This document shows positions 1 through 5,814 of a stretch of DNA of 28,842 nucleotides, piece by piece. Position numbers and translations under genes: made by a program. Location: the IMG/VR virus record IMGVR_UViG_3300048591_000519, positions 1-28,842 of that record. One strand, 5' to 3'. The notes beneath the pieces were generated by a model that had not been told where the DNA came from, searched no databases, and saw only the letters and a list, made by a program, of their open reading frames with translations. The DNA is from a virus. Position 1 is the first letter of the stretch. The number at the start of each line of letters is the position of its first letter.

Positions 1-80
1 CGACCTCGCAATAGATCCGGTCCCGAGCGCAGGCTCAGGTTTCAGGAGACAAGCTGTGGCGTGTCCTGGTCGGGACCGGG

Positions 81-107
81 AATAAAAAACGCCGCCCGAA
101 GGCGGCG
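81..107 (-). terminator. Rho-independent terminator after the Q-like gene
   Basis: Read on the minus strand, a 7-bp perfect GC stem (CGCCGCC / GGCGGCG, 90-96 with 101-107) with a TTCG loop is followed by six T and then ATT. This is a textbook intrinsic terminator, about 40 bases past the stop of the Q-like gene at 148. It would end the minus-strand early transcript before anything further left. In lambda-like phages such a terminator is the target of the Q antiterminator, which fits the gene just upstream. Positions 1-80 and 108-147 show no gene. Confidence 0.85.
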
Positions 108-147
108 AAGACGTTGACGTCGGGAGAGTGACGACAACAGGGGGAGT

Positions 148-654
148 TCACGCGGAAGGCTCACAGGGTGAGCCTAGCTTTGCGGATTCAACCATCTGGG
201 ACCGGGCTTGATACAGAACTTTCGTGTCTAGAGTCAGACAGGTACGAATGCAGGCCTTGGCCGTGTCGCGCCGGTGGTAGTACTCGGCGAGGCTCAGGCC
301 GAGTCGCTGGGCGATGGTCTGCTGCTTGGTGGGCCGCCTCAGCCGCTCCCAGGTGGTCTGGTCGTAACAGCGGCCGATGTAGTGGTGCCAGATGAGGTCG
401 CGCTGGCCGGCGGCCATGGTCTTCAGCACGACGGCGACGACGAGCCCTGTGCCGAGGAACACCTCTGGCCAGCTGCGGCCGTGCTCGGTATTCGAGGCGG
501 CAGCGTCGGCGAGCTCGCGCACTCGGCCCAGCGTGCAGGACATCGGGCCGATGTAGCGGCCGGCGCGATCCGGAGCCCGCTTGAAGTTCGCGACCCACTG
601 CCACGCCCAGGCCGAGCAGGCGATATCGACGTCGTCCTCGTGCCAGCGGGCCAT
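148..654 (-). CDS. Q-like late-gene regulator (putative antiterminator)
   Basis: 168 residues starting MARWHEDDVD, with an ATG at 654 directly at the stop of the upstream gene. A longer reading frame extends upstream, but it only shadows the neighbouring gene. A C-terminal helix-turn-helix (about residues 109-137, containing QTIAQRLGLS and AEYYHRRDTAK) resembles the sigma-region-4-like helix seen in phage Q/ArpU-type late regulators. It is the last gene of the minus-strand early operon and is followed by a strong intrinsic terminator, exactly where lambdoid phages keep Q. The role as late regulator is inferred from position plus helix-turn-helix; it could instead be another DNA-binding protein. 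Confidence 0.6.
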   Translation of the reverse strand: MARWHEDDVDIACSAWAWQWVANFKRAPDRAGRYIGPMSCTLGRVRELADAAASNTEHGRSWPEVFLGTGLVVAVVLKTMAAGQRDLIWHHYIGRCYDQTTWERLRRPTKQQTIAQRLGLSLAEYYHRRDTAKACIRTCLTLDTKVLYQARSQMVESAKLGSPCEPSA

Positions 655-866
655 CAGCGATCCCTCCGCAGGAATCGCTTGGGAGGCCGGCTGCCCAGGT
701 AATCGCGCGCGGTCTGCGGGCTCACGCCCCAGCGACCCGCCAAGTCCTTCAGCCCTTCCCCGCAGATCCGCACCCGGAACGGCAGCGATTCCAGGGTGCT
801 GCGGATCGTGAGCATCTCGCCTATGTGTTCGGCCTTGATGGCTGGCGGGCGGCCGTACCACTTCAC
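654..866 (-). CDS. small helix-turn-helix protein
   Basis: 70 residues. The start is a GTG at 866 that overlaps the TGA of the VRR-NUC gene (GTGA), and it reads VKWYGRPPAIKAEHIG. A C-terminal segment (about residues 37-62, LKDLAGRWGVSPQTARDYLG) looks like a helix-turn-helix with a following recognition helix. It sits between the VRR-NUC gene and the Q-like gene and is coupled to both. It may be a small DNA-binding cofactor of the early operon. No family name is recognised. Confidence is high that it is coding, because of the overlap pattern, and low for any function. Confidence 0.6.
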   Translation of the reverse strand: MKWYGRPPAIKAEHIGEMLTIRSTLESLPFRVRICGEGLKDLAGRWGVSPQTARDYLGSRPPKRFLRRDR

Positions 867-1258
867 AGCTTCGCCCTCACGACGACCTGGAACGGTCCCT
901 TCTCCAGGTAGCGGAGGATGTCCTTCGCGGCCTCGGCCCAGTGCCAGTAGGTCTGCACGTAGTGGCCCATCGAACGCAACAGGGCATGCCAGCGCAGTTG
1001 CTCCTCGGTGGGCTTGTTCTTTCCGACCTTGAGCTCCCACCAGCCGGCGCCGTAGGTCTCGGTCCGCATCGGCAGCAGGATGTCCGGCAGCCCAGCCTTG
1101 ACGCCCATCGCCTTGAACCGAGCGGCCTCGATCGGGTTGCGCCACCCGCCAGCCGGATAGTGGGCCAACAGATCGGCCAGGGTGCCCTCGCCCACCCGGA
1201 CCAGAGTGGCCCAGCGCATCAGCGCGATCTGCTCCTGGTCCTCGAGGTGGCGTCGCAT
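863..1258 (-). CDS. VRR-NUC domain nuclease
   Basis: 131 residues starting MRRHLEDQEQ; the ATG overlaps the stop of the small membrane protein gene (TGATG at 1256-1260), which decides the start over a longer frame from 1285. The core carries the PD-(D/E)xK pattern of the VRR-NUC family: GLPD (D59), then WWELK (E75, K77), then a helix with EEQLRWH (Q87). Free-standing VRR-NUC proteins of this size are common in phages and are thought to process branched or structured DNA, such as Holliday junctions. It may supply resolution or end-processing for the RecT recombinase in the opposite operon, although that is inference. All expected catalytic residues are present. Confidence 0.88.
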   Translation of the reverse strand: MRRHLEDQEQIALMRWATLVRVGEGTLADLLAHYPAGGWRNPIEAARFKAMGVKAGLPDILLPMRTETYGAGWWELKVGKNKPTEEQLRWHALLRSMGHYVQTYWHWAEAAKDILRYLEKGPFQVVVRAKL

Positions 1259-1386
1259 CAGGCGAAGATCCGCCAGATCATCCACACCAGGGCGCCGATC
1301 GACGCCGTGATCCAGATCGAATTCATCAGGCCGGTGAAGAACCGGCGGCCGTTATCGAAGTCGTCGTGCTGGTCGGGGTCTTGCAT
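1258..1386 (-). CDS. small single-pass membrane protein
   Basis: 42 residues, too short for many gene callers. The ATG at 1386 overlaps the stop of the winged-helix gene (TGATG), and its own stop overlaps the VRR-NUC start. The N-terminal half is acidic (QDPDQHDDFDNGRRFF), and residues about 22-41 (NSIWITASIGALVWMIWRIF) form one hydrophobic transmembrane segment. It is probably an inner-membrane protein made early in infection. No family is recognised. Its presence is supported mainly by the exact overlap pattern on both sides. Confidence 0.65.
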   Translation of the reverse strand: MQDPDQHDDFDNGRRFFTGLMNSIWITASIGALVWMIWRIFA

Positions 1387-1751
1387 CACGGCTCCCTGTG
1401 GACGATGAACCAGGTCGTTTGCGGGCGCCCGTTGACCGTGCAGATCCTGGGCGGCCCGCGCCGGATGTGAACCGGTGACAGCTCGGCCGTGCGCCGGCTG
1501 ACGGCATAGCGATCGAGCCCGGCCAGGTGCGCGAGCTCCACGGCGGTCTTGCCCGGGTGAGCCCGTACGGCCTCCAGGACGGCGCGCTGCTGCTTGCCGA
1601 GCTCGCCTGAGCGTCGGATGCCTTCCGCGGCCTGGTGGCTCGTCTGCGGGTCCCTGCGGCGCGCTCGGGGCGTATCCGTGAGCAAGCCGCGGGTGCCGCG
1701 CTTGCGTTCGGCCTGGGCGTCGCTGAGCCAATCCACCTGCAGCTGGCTCAT
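1386..1751 (-). CDS. winged-helix DNA-binding protein
   Basis: 121 residues starting MSQLQVDWLS; the ATG overlaps the upstream stop (ATGA). The centre (about residues 55-105) shows a winged-helix layout: LGKQQRAVLEAVRAHPGKTA, then VELAHLAGLDRYAVSRRTAE as the recognition region, then a wing with ICTVNGRPQTTW. Similar small winged-helix proteins with a DPQTSHQAA segment before the domain occur in early regions of many proteobacterial phages. It probably binds DNA as a regulator or replication accessory protein; which one cannot be told from sequence. Confidence 0.65.
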   Translation of the reverse strand: MSQLQVDWLSDAQAERKRGTRGLLTDTPRARRRDPQTSHQAAEGIRRSGELGKQQRAVLEAVRAHPGKTAVELAHLAGLDRYAVSRRTAELSPVHIRRGPPRICTVNGRPQTTWFIVHREP

Positions 1752-1996
1752 GGCGTGAGCCCGTTCGTCGAGGCCTCGGCGAACCAGCCCTCCAGCCAGG
1801 TCGGGTGCAGCCAGCCTGGGAAGCGCCGGCTCCACTCCCGCCAGCGGGCCGTCAGGGCGATCTGCTCGGTCCGGCTCGGCAGGTATCGCGGGTTGATCAC
1901 CATGCCCTCGCGGTTCGTCGGCATGGCCGCATATGCCTGGCGGGCCTCGTCGGACCAGCGATCGAACGGTGCCCGGTATGGGTTCTGGCAGTTCAC
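1748..1996 (-). CDS. hypothetical early protein
   Basis: 82 residues, starting at a GTG (1996) that overlaps the stop of the upstream gene (GTGA). It is rich in tryptophan and arginine (RWREWSRRFPGWLHPTWLEGW), with no membrane segment or recognisable motif. The overlaps at both ends make it a convincing member of the minus-strand early operon. The function is unknown. Confidence 0.55.
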   Translation of the reverse strand: MNCQNPYRAPFDRWSDEARQAYAAMPTNREGMVINPRYLPSRTEQIALTARWREWSRRFPGWLHPTWLEGWFAEASTNGLTP

Positions 1997-2310
1997 GGGT
2001 TCGCCTCCGCGTGCTCGGCTGCCACCAGGCGCGCTCCCCTCGCCGTCGGGAACCCGCCGATCAGGCTCGGCGTGGGTTTGCGACCGTTCACCAGCGGGTG
2101 CCGGCGCCACAGCAGGAAGATCTTTGCCTCTGGATCCTCCGCGATCGGCCTCGCCGACCAGGTGATCGTGTAGCGGCCGCAGAAGGACTCCTTGACCCAC
2201 TCGAGGGTCTTGCTGGGGTCCTGCGGATCCGGGATGTCACGCCAGGCTGTGCTGCCGCGCAGGTCGGGCTGCACGAGGTCCTGGCTGAAGAGGTCCGCGC
2301 TTGAGCTCAT
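1993..2310 (-). CDS. hypothetical early protein
   Basis: 105 residues starting MSSSADLFSQDL, with an ATGA overlap at the upstream gene's stop. The middle contains SFCGRYTITWSARP and KIFLLWRRHPLVNGRKP, suggestive of a small mixed alpha/beta fold, but no family is recognised. It is soluble, with no signal peptide or transmembrane segment. It is one of three consecutive unknown genes between the nuclease-like gene and the winged-helix gene. Confidence 0.55.
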   Translation of the reverse strand: MSSSADLFSQDLVQPDLRGSTAWRDIPDPQDPSKTLEWVKESFCGRYTITWSARPIAEDPEAKIFLLWRRHPLVNGRKPTPSLIGGFPTARGARLVAAEHAEANP

Positions 2311-2672
2311 GGCCAGACCGTATCGAGAGGCTCATCCGCGGCGGTAAAGGTCAGGCTGAGTTGCGATCGTTCGCGCTCGACACGCTCCGCCCAGGTCTCC
2401 GCATCGCGGCAGTCCGTGGCGATCATGAGCAGGTCAAGGACATGGCTGACGGCCTCGCCGTCGAGTTCGAGCACGAACGCCTGATCGTCGGGATCGAAGT
2501 GCACCTGCCCCTTCGGGATGAACCCGTGCGCCTCGAGCTGCAGCAGTTTCTGCACGTCTCGGATGCGGGCCGGCGGGATCGTCAATCGGATACTCGCGCT
2601 CGCCACGGTCGCCCCCATGATTCGCAGGTTATCGATTTCATGATCCACGCTCAGCTCTCCGTGGCCGTTCAC
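2307..2672 (-). CDS. hypothetical early protein
   Basis: 121 residues starting MNGHGELSVDHEIDNL, ATG overlapping the upstream stop (ATGA). The protein is acidic; the central part (SIRLTIPPARIRDVQKLLQL) and the later helical segments suggest a compact mixed fold. No catalytic motif, membrane segment or known family is visible. Coupling with both neighbours supports expression as part of the early operon. Confidence 0.55.
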   Translation of the reverse strand: MNGHGELSVDHEIDNLRIMGATVASASIRLTIPPARIRDVQKLLQLEAHGFIPKGQVHFDPDDQAFVLELDGEAVSHVLDLLMIATDCRDAETWAERVERERSQLSLTFTAADEPLDTVWP

Positions 2673-3040
2673 TCGAATGACTCACTGACCAAGCCGACGA
2701 TGACCAGGTCACCGGGGGTCTGCAGGTCGAATGCCGGGTTCGGGTTTCGCAGTGCGATCACGCGGATCCAATCCCGCGATCGCAGCTTCACGACCGACTT
2801 CCTGCGCGGCCGCTCTCGATCGACTTCGATGGCGACCTCCTGACCACAGCAGCTGGCAACCACGTCGACTCGCCCTCCCCTTCCGTCGCCGCGCGTCGGT
2901 ACACGCACCTCGCGCTGCACTTCCCATCCGTCGTCGGCGAGCACCTCGGCGATGCACCGCTGGGCCGCTCCTGCATCGTCTGGAACGCTCAGCCCGCTCA
3001 ATCGCCCCATGACTCTCCGGACTGCTTCTTCTCTCTCCAC
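2669..3040 (-). CDS. putative PD-(D/E)xK-like nuclease
   Basis: 123 residues with a GTG start at 3040, preceded by a good ribosome-binding site (AGGAG about 6 bases upstream). After an N-terminal helical region there is a core reading GRVDVVASCCGQEVAIEVDR, then ERPRRKSVVKLR: an aspartate (D59) at the end of one strand, a glutamate (E72) in the next, and a basic helix with K81. This spacing resembles restriction-endonuclease-like folds, but the third residue after E72 is aspartate rather than lysine, so catalysis is not certain. It has an independent ribosome-binding site after a 213-bp non-coding gap, unlike the coupled genes that follow it. Confidence 0.5.
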   Translation of the reverse strand: MEREEAVRRVMGRLSGLSVPDDAGAAQRCIAEVLADDGWEVQREVRVPTRGDGRGGRVDVVASCCGQEVAIEVDRERPRRKSVVKLRSRDWIRVIALRNPNPAFDLQTPGDLVIVGLVSESFE

Positions 3041-3253
3041 TCCGGTCTCCTGTCGCCGTAGATCGGACGGAATTCGCCCTTACCCGTTGCGCCTGCGCGC
3101 GCGAGGTAGGGACGAAACCGTCACCTGCCACCGTGAGTCGGTTTCGCCGGACGGGAGCTGTTTTTGGTGCCCTCCCGCTACCGGAGCAACGCCCGGCACC
3201 CGCCAGATTTTTAGGCCCGTAGCGAGGGGCCGAGACTTACGGTCGAGCAGCGC
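3041..3253. other. non-coding gap with a long hairpin
   Basis: This is the only sizeable gap inside the minus-strand early operon. It holds an inverted repeat: CGAAACCG (3113-3120) pairs with CGGTTTCG (3139-3146), extended inward by TCAC / GTGA (3121-3124 with 3133-3136) around an 8-base loop. There is no T tract, so it is not a plain intrinsic terminator. It could be an attenuator, an RNA processing site or a regulatory leader for the gene at 3040. No convincing promoter was found. I see no coding sequence here. Confidence 0.4.
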
Positions 3254-3709
3254 TCAGCCGTGCCTCCCTGACGCGCCCTCGCCCGGAGAAAAAGGCAAAA
3301 TCTTGTTCGCCTTCTGCAAATTGCAGGGCCGACATAGCACCTGAAGGTTTGACAATTCACTGCTGCCGCCGGCATTCACGGGGATGACGTGATCGATGTG
3401 CAGATGATCGATTTCCGGCTCTGCACCGCAGCTTTTGCACTTGAGCCCATCGCGGGCGAAGACGGCATTTTTCTGCCGCTGAGATAAGTGCCTGCGGCGC
3501 GATCGTTGTTGCCGCTCTTCCGTGTTCTTCTGCTCGGCGTGCAGCAACGCCACAAATGAAAGCTCGTCAGCGACCCACTTGGCCAACACGTCGCGCACGA
3601 GCACCGATTTGTCGACTCCCAGAGCCTTGCTCTTGGCCGTCAGGACCACGTCGATTTCAATCGTGACCTTCGTCCGCAGATCGATATTCGTCAGATTCTT
3701 GCCTGTCAT
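3254..3709 (-). CDS. HNH endonuclease with N-terminal ribbon-helix-helix-like domain
   Basis: 151 residues starting MTGKNLTNIDLRTK; the ATG overlaps the stop of the preceding gene (ATGA). Residues about 10-60 match, position by position, the small protein encoded just upstream and look like a ribbon-helix-helix DNA-binding domain (TIEIDVVLTAKSKALGVDKS). A basic linker (residues 64-80) leads to a complete HNH domain with CKSC (C91, C94), HIDH (H104, H107), the asparagine of SNLQ, and CRPC (C126, C129). It may be a site-directed nicking or cutting enzyme. The first domain could give specificity. It is followed by the non-coding gap, which ends the coupled run from Cro. Confidence 0.8.
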   Translation of the reverse strand: MTGKNLTNIDLRTKVTIEIDVVLTAKSKALGVDKSVLVRDVLAKWVADELSFVALLHAEQKNTEERQQRSRRRHLSQRQKNAVFARDGLKCKSCGAEPEIDHLHIDHVIPVNAGGSSELSNLQVLCRPCNLQKANKILPFSPGEGASGRHG

Positions 3710-3957
3710 GGCCGGCCACCCTGCCGCCGGACTCCGTCGTCTTCCGTCACGAGTCCAGGCAACTCCGGCTGCAATCCGTTGGCGTGCATGCGGCGTGTAG
3801 CTACCTTGTAGGCATGTGCTTTTCGTTTCGCCCATTCCTGCAGGATCTCGCGCGCCACGGCGGCCTTGTCGGTGCCGAACGCGACGGACTCTGCGTCGAG
3901 CCAGATGTCGATCGCCTCAGTGATGCCGAGTCGGAAATCCTTGAGCGGCAGGCTCAT
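3706..3957 (-). CDS. ribbon-helix-helix-like small DNA-binding protein
   Basis: 83 residues, starting at MSLPLKDFRLGITEA; the ATG overlaps the Cro-like stop (ATGA). Residues 8-55 (ITEAIDIWLDAESVAFGTDK, then AAVAREILQEWAKRKAHAY) parallel residues 10-58 of the following HNH protein (TIEIDVVLTAKSKALGVDK, then SVLVRDVLAKWVADELSF). The pattern, a strand followed by two helices, fits the MetJ/Arc ribbon-helix-helix fold. It is probably an early regulator, and the two genes look like a tandem duplication in which one copy gained a nuclease. Confidence 0.6.
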   Translation of the reverse strand: MSLPLKDFRLGITEAIDIWLDAESVAFGTDKAAVAREILQEWAKRKAHAYKVATRRMHANGLQPELPGLVTEDDGVRRQGGRP

Positions 3958-4166
3958 GCGACCTCGGAGGGCGGGTAGATGTCGGGGCGCAATTCGTGAC
4001 GACAGACAGCCCCACCGGTGGCGGTCTCGATCGGGATGACCTTGGTCGCCGAGATCGGTCGTACGCCGTTCAGCCACTGCCAGACGAGCCCGGGCGTGAT
4101 GCCGAGGCGTCTGGCGAATTCGGATTGGCTGACCTGATGTGTTTCAAGGTAGGTCTGGAGGTTCAC
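3954..4166 (-). CDS. Cro/YdaS-family regulator
   Basis: 70 residues from a GTG at 4166. It has the helix-turn-helix of the YdaS/Cro family: SQSEFARRLGITPGLVWQWL (about residues 12-31), followed by GVRPISATKVIPIETATGG and the family-typical ending HELRPDIYP. It is the first gene of the minus-strand early operon and is divergent from the repressor gene, the standard position for Cro. The start codon lies only 7 bases after the -10 element, so the transcript is probably leaderless; there is no Shine-Dalgarno sequence. It would be expected to bind the same operators as the repressor and to favour lytic growth. Confidence 0.85.
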   Translation of the reverse strand: MNLQTYLETHQVSQSEFARRLGITPGLVWQWLNGVRPISATKVIPIETATGGAVCRHELRPDIYPPSEVA

Positions 4167-4173
4167 GGCCGAA

Positions 4174-4202
4174 ATACTAGCGGCGCTAGTTTGGCGAGTC
4201 AA
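4174..4202 (-). promoter_or_regulatory. PR-like early promoter (minus strand)
   Basis: On the minus strand, TTGACT (-35, 4197-4202) and TAGTAT (-10, 4174-4179) are separated by exactly 17 bases. Operators overlap the -35 by 2 bases and the -10 by 4 bases, so repressor binding would block it. The GTG of the Cro-like gene begins 7 bases downstream of the -10, close to the predicted first transcribed base. Confidence 0.75.
4176..4190. promoter_or_regulatory. repressor operator O1 (immunity region)
   Basis: ACTAGCGGCGCTAGT, a perfect 15-bp dyad around a central G. It covers part of the -10 of the PR-like promoter. It is the best-conserved of five copies in 4176-5591. Confidence 0.85.
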
Positions 4203-4215
4203 TAGCGGCGCTCGT
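4201..4215. promoter_or_regulatory. repressor operator O2 (immunity region)
   Basis: AATAGCGGCGCTCGT, which shares the TAGCGGCGCT core with O1; its centre is 25 bp from O1. It overlaps the -35 of the PR-like promoter by 2 bases. Confidence 0.8.
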
Positions 4216-4241
4216 TGGCCTGTTACTAGCGCTGCTACACA
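4215..4241 (+). promoter_or_regulatory. weak PRM-like promoter for the repressor
   Basis: A candidate -35 TTGGCC (4215-4220) and -10 TACACA (4236-4241) with a short 15-base spacer. The ATG of the repressor follows 8 bases later, with no Shine-Dalgarno sequence, suggesting a leaderless transcript like lambda cI from PRM. Operator O3 covers the spacer and part of the -10, which would allow negative autoregulation. The elements are poor, so this is tentative. Confidence 0.4.
4225..4239. promoter_or_regulatory. repressor operator O3 (immunity region)
   Basis: ACTAGCGCTGCTACA, a diverged copy of the operator (reverse complement TGTAGCAGCGCTAGT); its centre is 24 bp from O2. It lies over the repressor's own promoter region. 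Confidence 0.65.
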
Positions 4242-4249
4242 ATTCCACA

Positions 4250-4813
4250 ATGCCCAGACCAGCACAGAAATCGACGCTTGCTGACTGGCAAAAGGAAGAT
4301 GCCGCGCGTCTGCTCAAGCTCTTCAGGAGCCAGCCGAAAGAGACGCGACTCAGCCAGGAGGCCTTTGCGAGCCGACACGACATCGGAACACAGGGCAACC
4401 TGTGGCAATACCTGCACGGCTATCGAGCGCTGAACGCCGAGGTCGCGGTCAAGTTCGCCGCGGGCCTGGCCTGTCCAGTCGCAGCGTTCAGCCCGCGCCT
4501 CGCGAAGAAGCTGGGCGAGATGGCCTCTGCAGGAGCCGTTGCGCCTGTGAAGGCCGAGAACCGGGTCGCAGAATCGGTAACTCTCTATGGCACGACCGCT
4601 TCCGCCGAAGGCATGTTGCTCGGACGGGAGTGGGACAAGCTGACGGACCCACTGCAGAAGCGGTTGTATCGCGAGCTGATCGAGGTGGCCGTTGCAGCGC
4701 AGGAGCGGGCGAAGAGCGCCGCGGCAAAGAACCAGCAATCAGCGCGGAAAAAGCGATCGCGCACACCACGCACGACTCGCGAGAGGAACGTGATTTGTGA
4801 CCACAAGGAGTGA
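4250..4813 (+). CDS. CI-like phage repressor, short form
   Basis: 187 residues, divergent from the Cro-like gene across three operators. Residues about 17-85 form a helix-turn-helix domain (RLSQEAFASRHDIGTQGNLW, then QYLHGYRALNAEVAVKFA). The C-terminal part (about 120-160: GREWDKLTDPLQKRLYRELI) is helical and may mediate dimerisation. There is no S24/LexA-type peptidase domain, so the usual RecA-stimulated self-cleavage seems absent. The tail is strongly basic. The ATG has no ribosome-binding site and probably starts a leaderless message. The last bases carry the ribosome-binding site for the outer-membrane protein gene that follows. Confidence 0.8.
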   Translation: MPRPAQKSTLADWQKEDAARLLKLFRSQPKETRLSQEAFASRHDIGTQGNLWQYLHGYRALNAEVAVKFAAGLACPVAAFSPRLAKKLGEMASAGAVAPVKAENRVAESVTLYGTTASAEGMLLGREWDKLTDPLQKRLYRELIEVAVAAQERAKSAAAKNQQSARKKRSRTPRTTRERNVICDHKE

Positions 4814-4817
4814 CGAG

Positions 4818-5489
4818 ATGCGAAGATTCATTGTTGCCGCCCTGGCCGTTGCAGGTGCAATCGGCACCGCGAACGCGGGCGAAGAGGCTGGGTTCTACGT
4901 GGGATTCGACGCAGGACAATCGAGCGTCGATCTCGACCAGCGAGGCCTCGACAACTCGCTCATTGGTCTTTTCAATGACCTGGGATTTGCGGTGCTCGAC
5001 GGATCGTCGGAGACGAGCGAAGACTCGTTCACGTTTGGGTTGATCCTCGGCTACCAGGTGCTGCCATGGCTCGCGCTCGAGGCAACCTACATGGACCTCG
5101 GCGAGGCCGAGTACAAGGCGCGCGGCACGATCAGCGATGGCGTCGCAGTCGCGAGCAGCCGATTCGACTTCAAAGGCTCCGCGAAGGGGCCGGCGGTATC
5201 CGTGATCGGCATGTATCCCTTCGCGAACGGCTGGAGTGTGCTTGGTCGAGCCGGCATGGTGTTCACGGACATCGACTACGACATCAACGTGTCGGTCGAA
5301 GACCAGTCGTCGTCGCAAAGCATTTCGCGCTCGAACGAGAACTTCCTGTGGGGAGCCGGCGTGGGCTTCACCGCCCTACCCTGGACGGTTCGCCTCGAGT
5401 ATCAGCAGATCAGCGATCTGGGTGACAAAGACGTCGCCGGTGAGGCCGATGGCAGTCGTGTGACGCTGGCCACGATTTTCCGGTTCTGA
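4818..5489 (+). CDS. outer-membrane beta-barrel protein (lysogenic moron)
   Basis: 223 residues starting MRRFIVAALAVAGAIGTANA, a typical signal peptide cleaved near residue 20 (ANA/GEE). The rest shows alternating strands of an OmpA-like/OMP_b-brl barrel (FYVGFDAG, FTFGLILGYQVLPWLALEAT, AVSVIGMYPF, FLWGAGVGFTAL) and ends in ATIFRF, the terminal-phenylalanine signal of outer-membrane proteins. The ATG at 4818 is chosen because AAGGAG ends 8 bases upstream; an in-frame GTG at 4797 lacks this. It lies 4 bases after the repressor and before a terminator, in the position of lambda rexAB, so it is probably expressed in lysogens and alters the host surface, as lambda Lom may. The ligand is unknown. 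Confidence 0.88.
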   Translation: MRRFIVAALAVAGAIGTANAGEEAGFYVGFDAGQSSVDLDQRGLDNSLIGLFNDLGFAVLDGSSETSEDSFTFGLILGYQVLPWLALEATYMDLGEAEYKARGTISDGVAVASSRFDFKGSAKGPAVSVIGMYPFANGWSVLGRAGMVFTDIDYDINVSVEDQSSSQSISRSNENFLWGAGVGFTALPWTVRLEYQQISDLGDKDVAGEADGSRVTLATIFRF

Positions 5490-5510
5490 CCGCAGCCTGT
5501 TGACGCCCCG

Positions 5511-5540
5511 ACCGGCCGCCTTTGTGCGGCCGGTTCCATT
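5511..5540 (+). terminator. terminator after the repressor-OMP operon
   Basis: A 9-bp perfect stem, ACCGGCCGC (5511-5519) with GCGGCCGGT (5526-5534), and a 6-base loop, followed by a modest T-containing tail (TCCATTT). It separates the lysogeny transcript from the PL-like promoter downstream, like timm in lambda. Confidence 0.7.
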
Positions 5541-5551
5541 TGTGGCACTGA

Positions 5552-5566
5552 ACTAGCGGCGCTATT
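5552..5566. promoter_or_regulatory. repressor operator O4 (PL-like side)
   Basis: ACTAGCGGCGCTATT, which overlaps the first two bases of the -35 of the PL-like promoter, as O2 does at the PR-like promoter. Confidence 0.8.
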
Positions 5567-5593
5567 GACAAGAGAAAATAGCGGCGCTAGTGT
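5565..5593 (+). promoter_or_regulatory. PL-like early promoter (plus strand)
   Basis: A perfect -35 TTGACA (5565-5570), a 17-base spacer and a -10 TAGTGT (5588-5593). The ATG at 5602 follows 8 bases after the -10, again implying a nearly leaderless message. Operators overlap both elements in the same register as at the PR-like promoter. Confidence 0.75.
5577..5591. promoter_or_regulatory. repressor operator O5 (PL-like side)
   Basis: AATAGCGGCGCTAGT, with its centre 25 bp from O4 and covering four bases of the -10 of the PL-like promoter. Confidence 0.8.
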
Positions 5594-5601
5594 TGCGTCC
5601 C

Positions 5602-5814
5602 ATGACGACCTCACTCACCACCGCCCAAGTCGCCGCCGCCACTGACCCGCGCATGGGTCAGGCGCTGAACGCACTGTCGCGCCTGCGCGGCCGTGCCGAT
5701 GCGCTGGAAGAGGCGATTGCCGCGCGGGATCCCCGGGCCCGGCTGCGGGCCTTCCTCGAGCTTGCCGCGATCGTCGACGAGCTCGCCGACCTGACCTACA
5801 CGAGGGCTGCCTGA
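5602..5814 (+). CDS. hypothetical first protein of the plus-strand early operon
   Basis: 70 residues from ATG at 5602. An in-frame GTG at 5590 exists but falls inside the -10/operator, so it would not be transcribed. The protein is helical and alanine/leucine-rich (LNALSRLRGRADALEEAIAA, then LRAFLELAAIVDELADL), possibly a small coiled coil or regulator. There is no ribosome-binding site; the mRNA probably begins within a few bases of the ATG. It is immediately under repressor control. No family is recognised. Confidence 0.6.
   Translation: MTTSLTTAQVAAATDPRMGQALNALSRLRGRADALEEAIAARDPRARLRAFLELAAIVDELADLTYTRAA

Noticed and set aside
3070-3081. GAATTCGCCCTT, identical to a common TA-cloning vector junction
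   Set aside because: Only this short match is seen, with no other vector sequence nearby and phage genes continuing on both sides; taken as coincidence, though a reader could check raw data.
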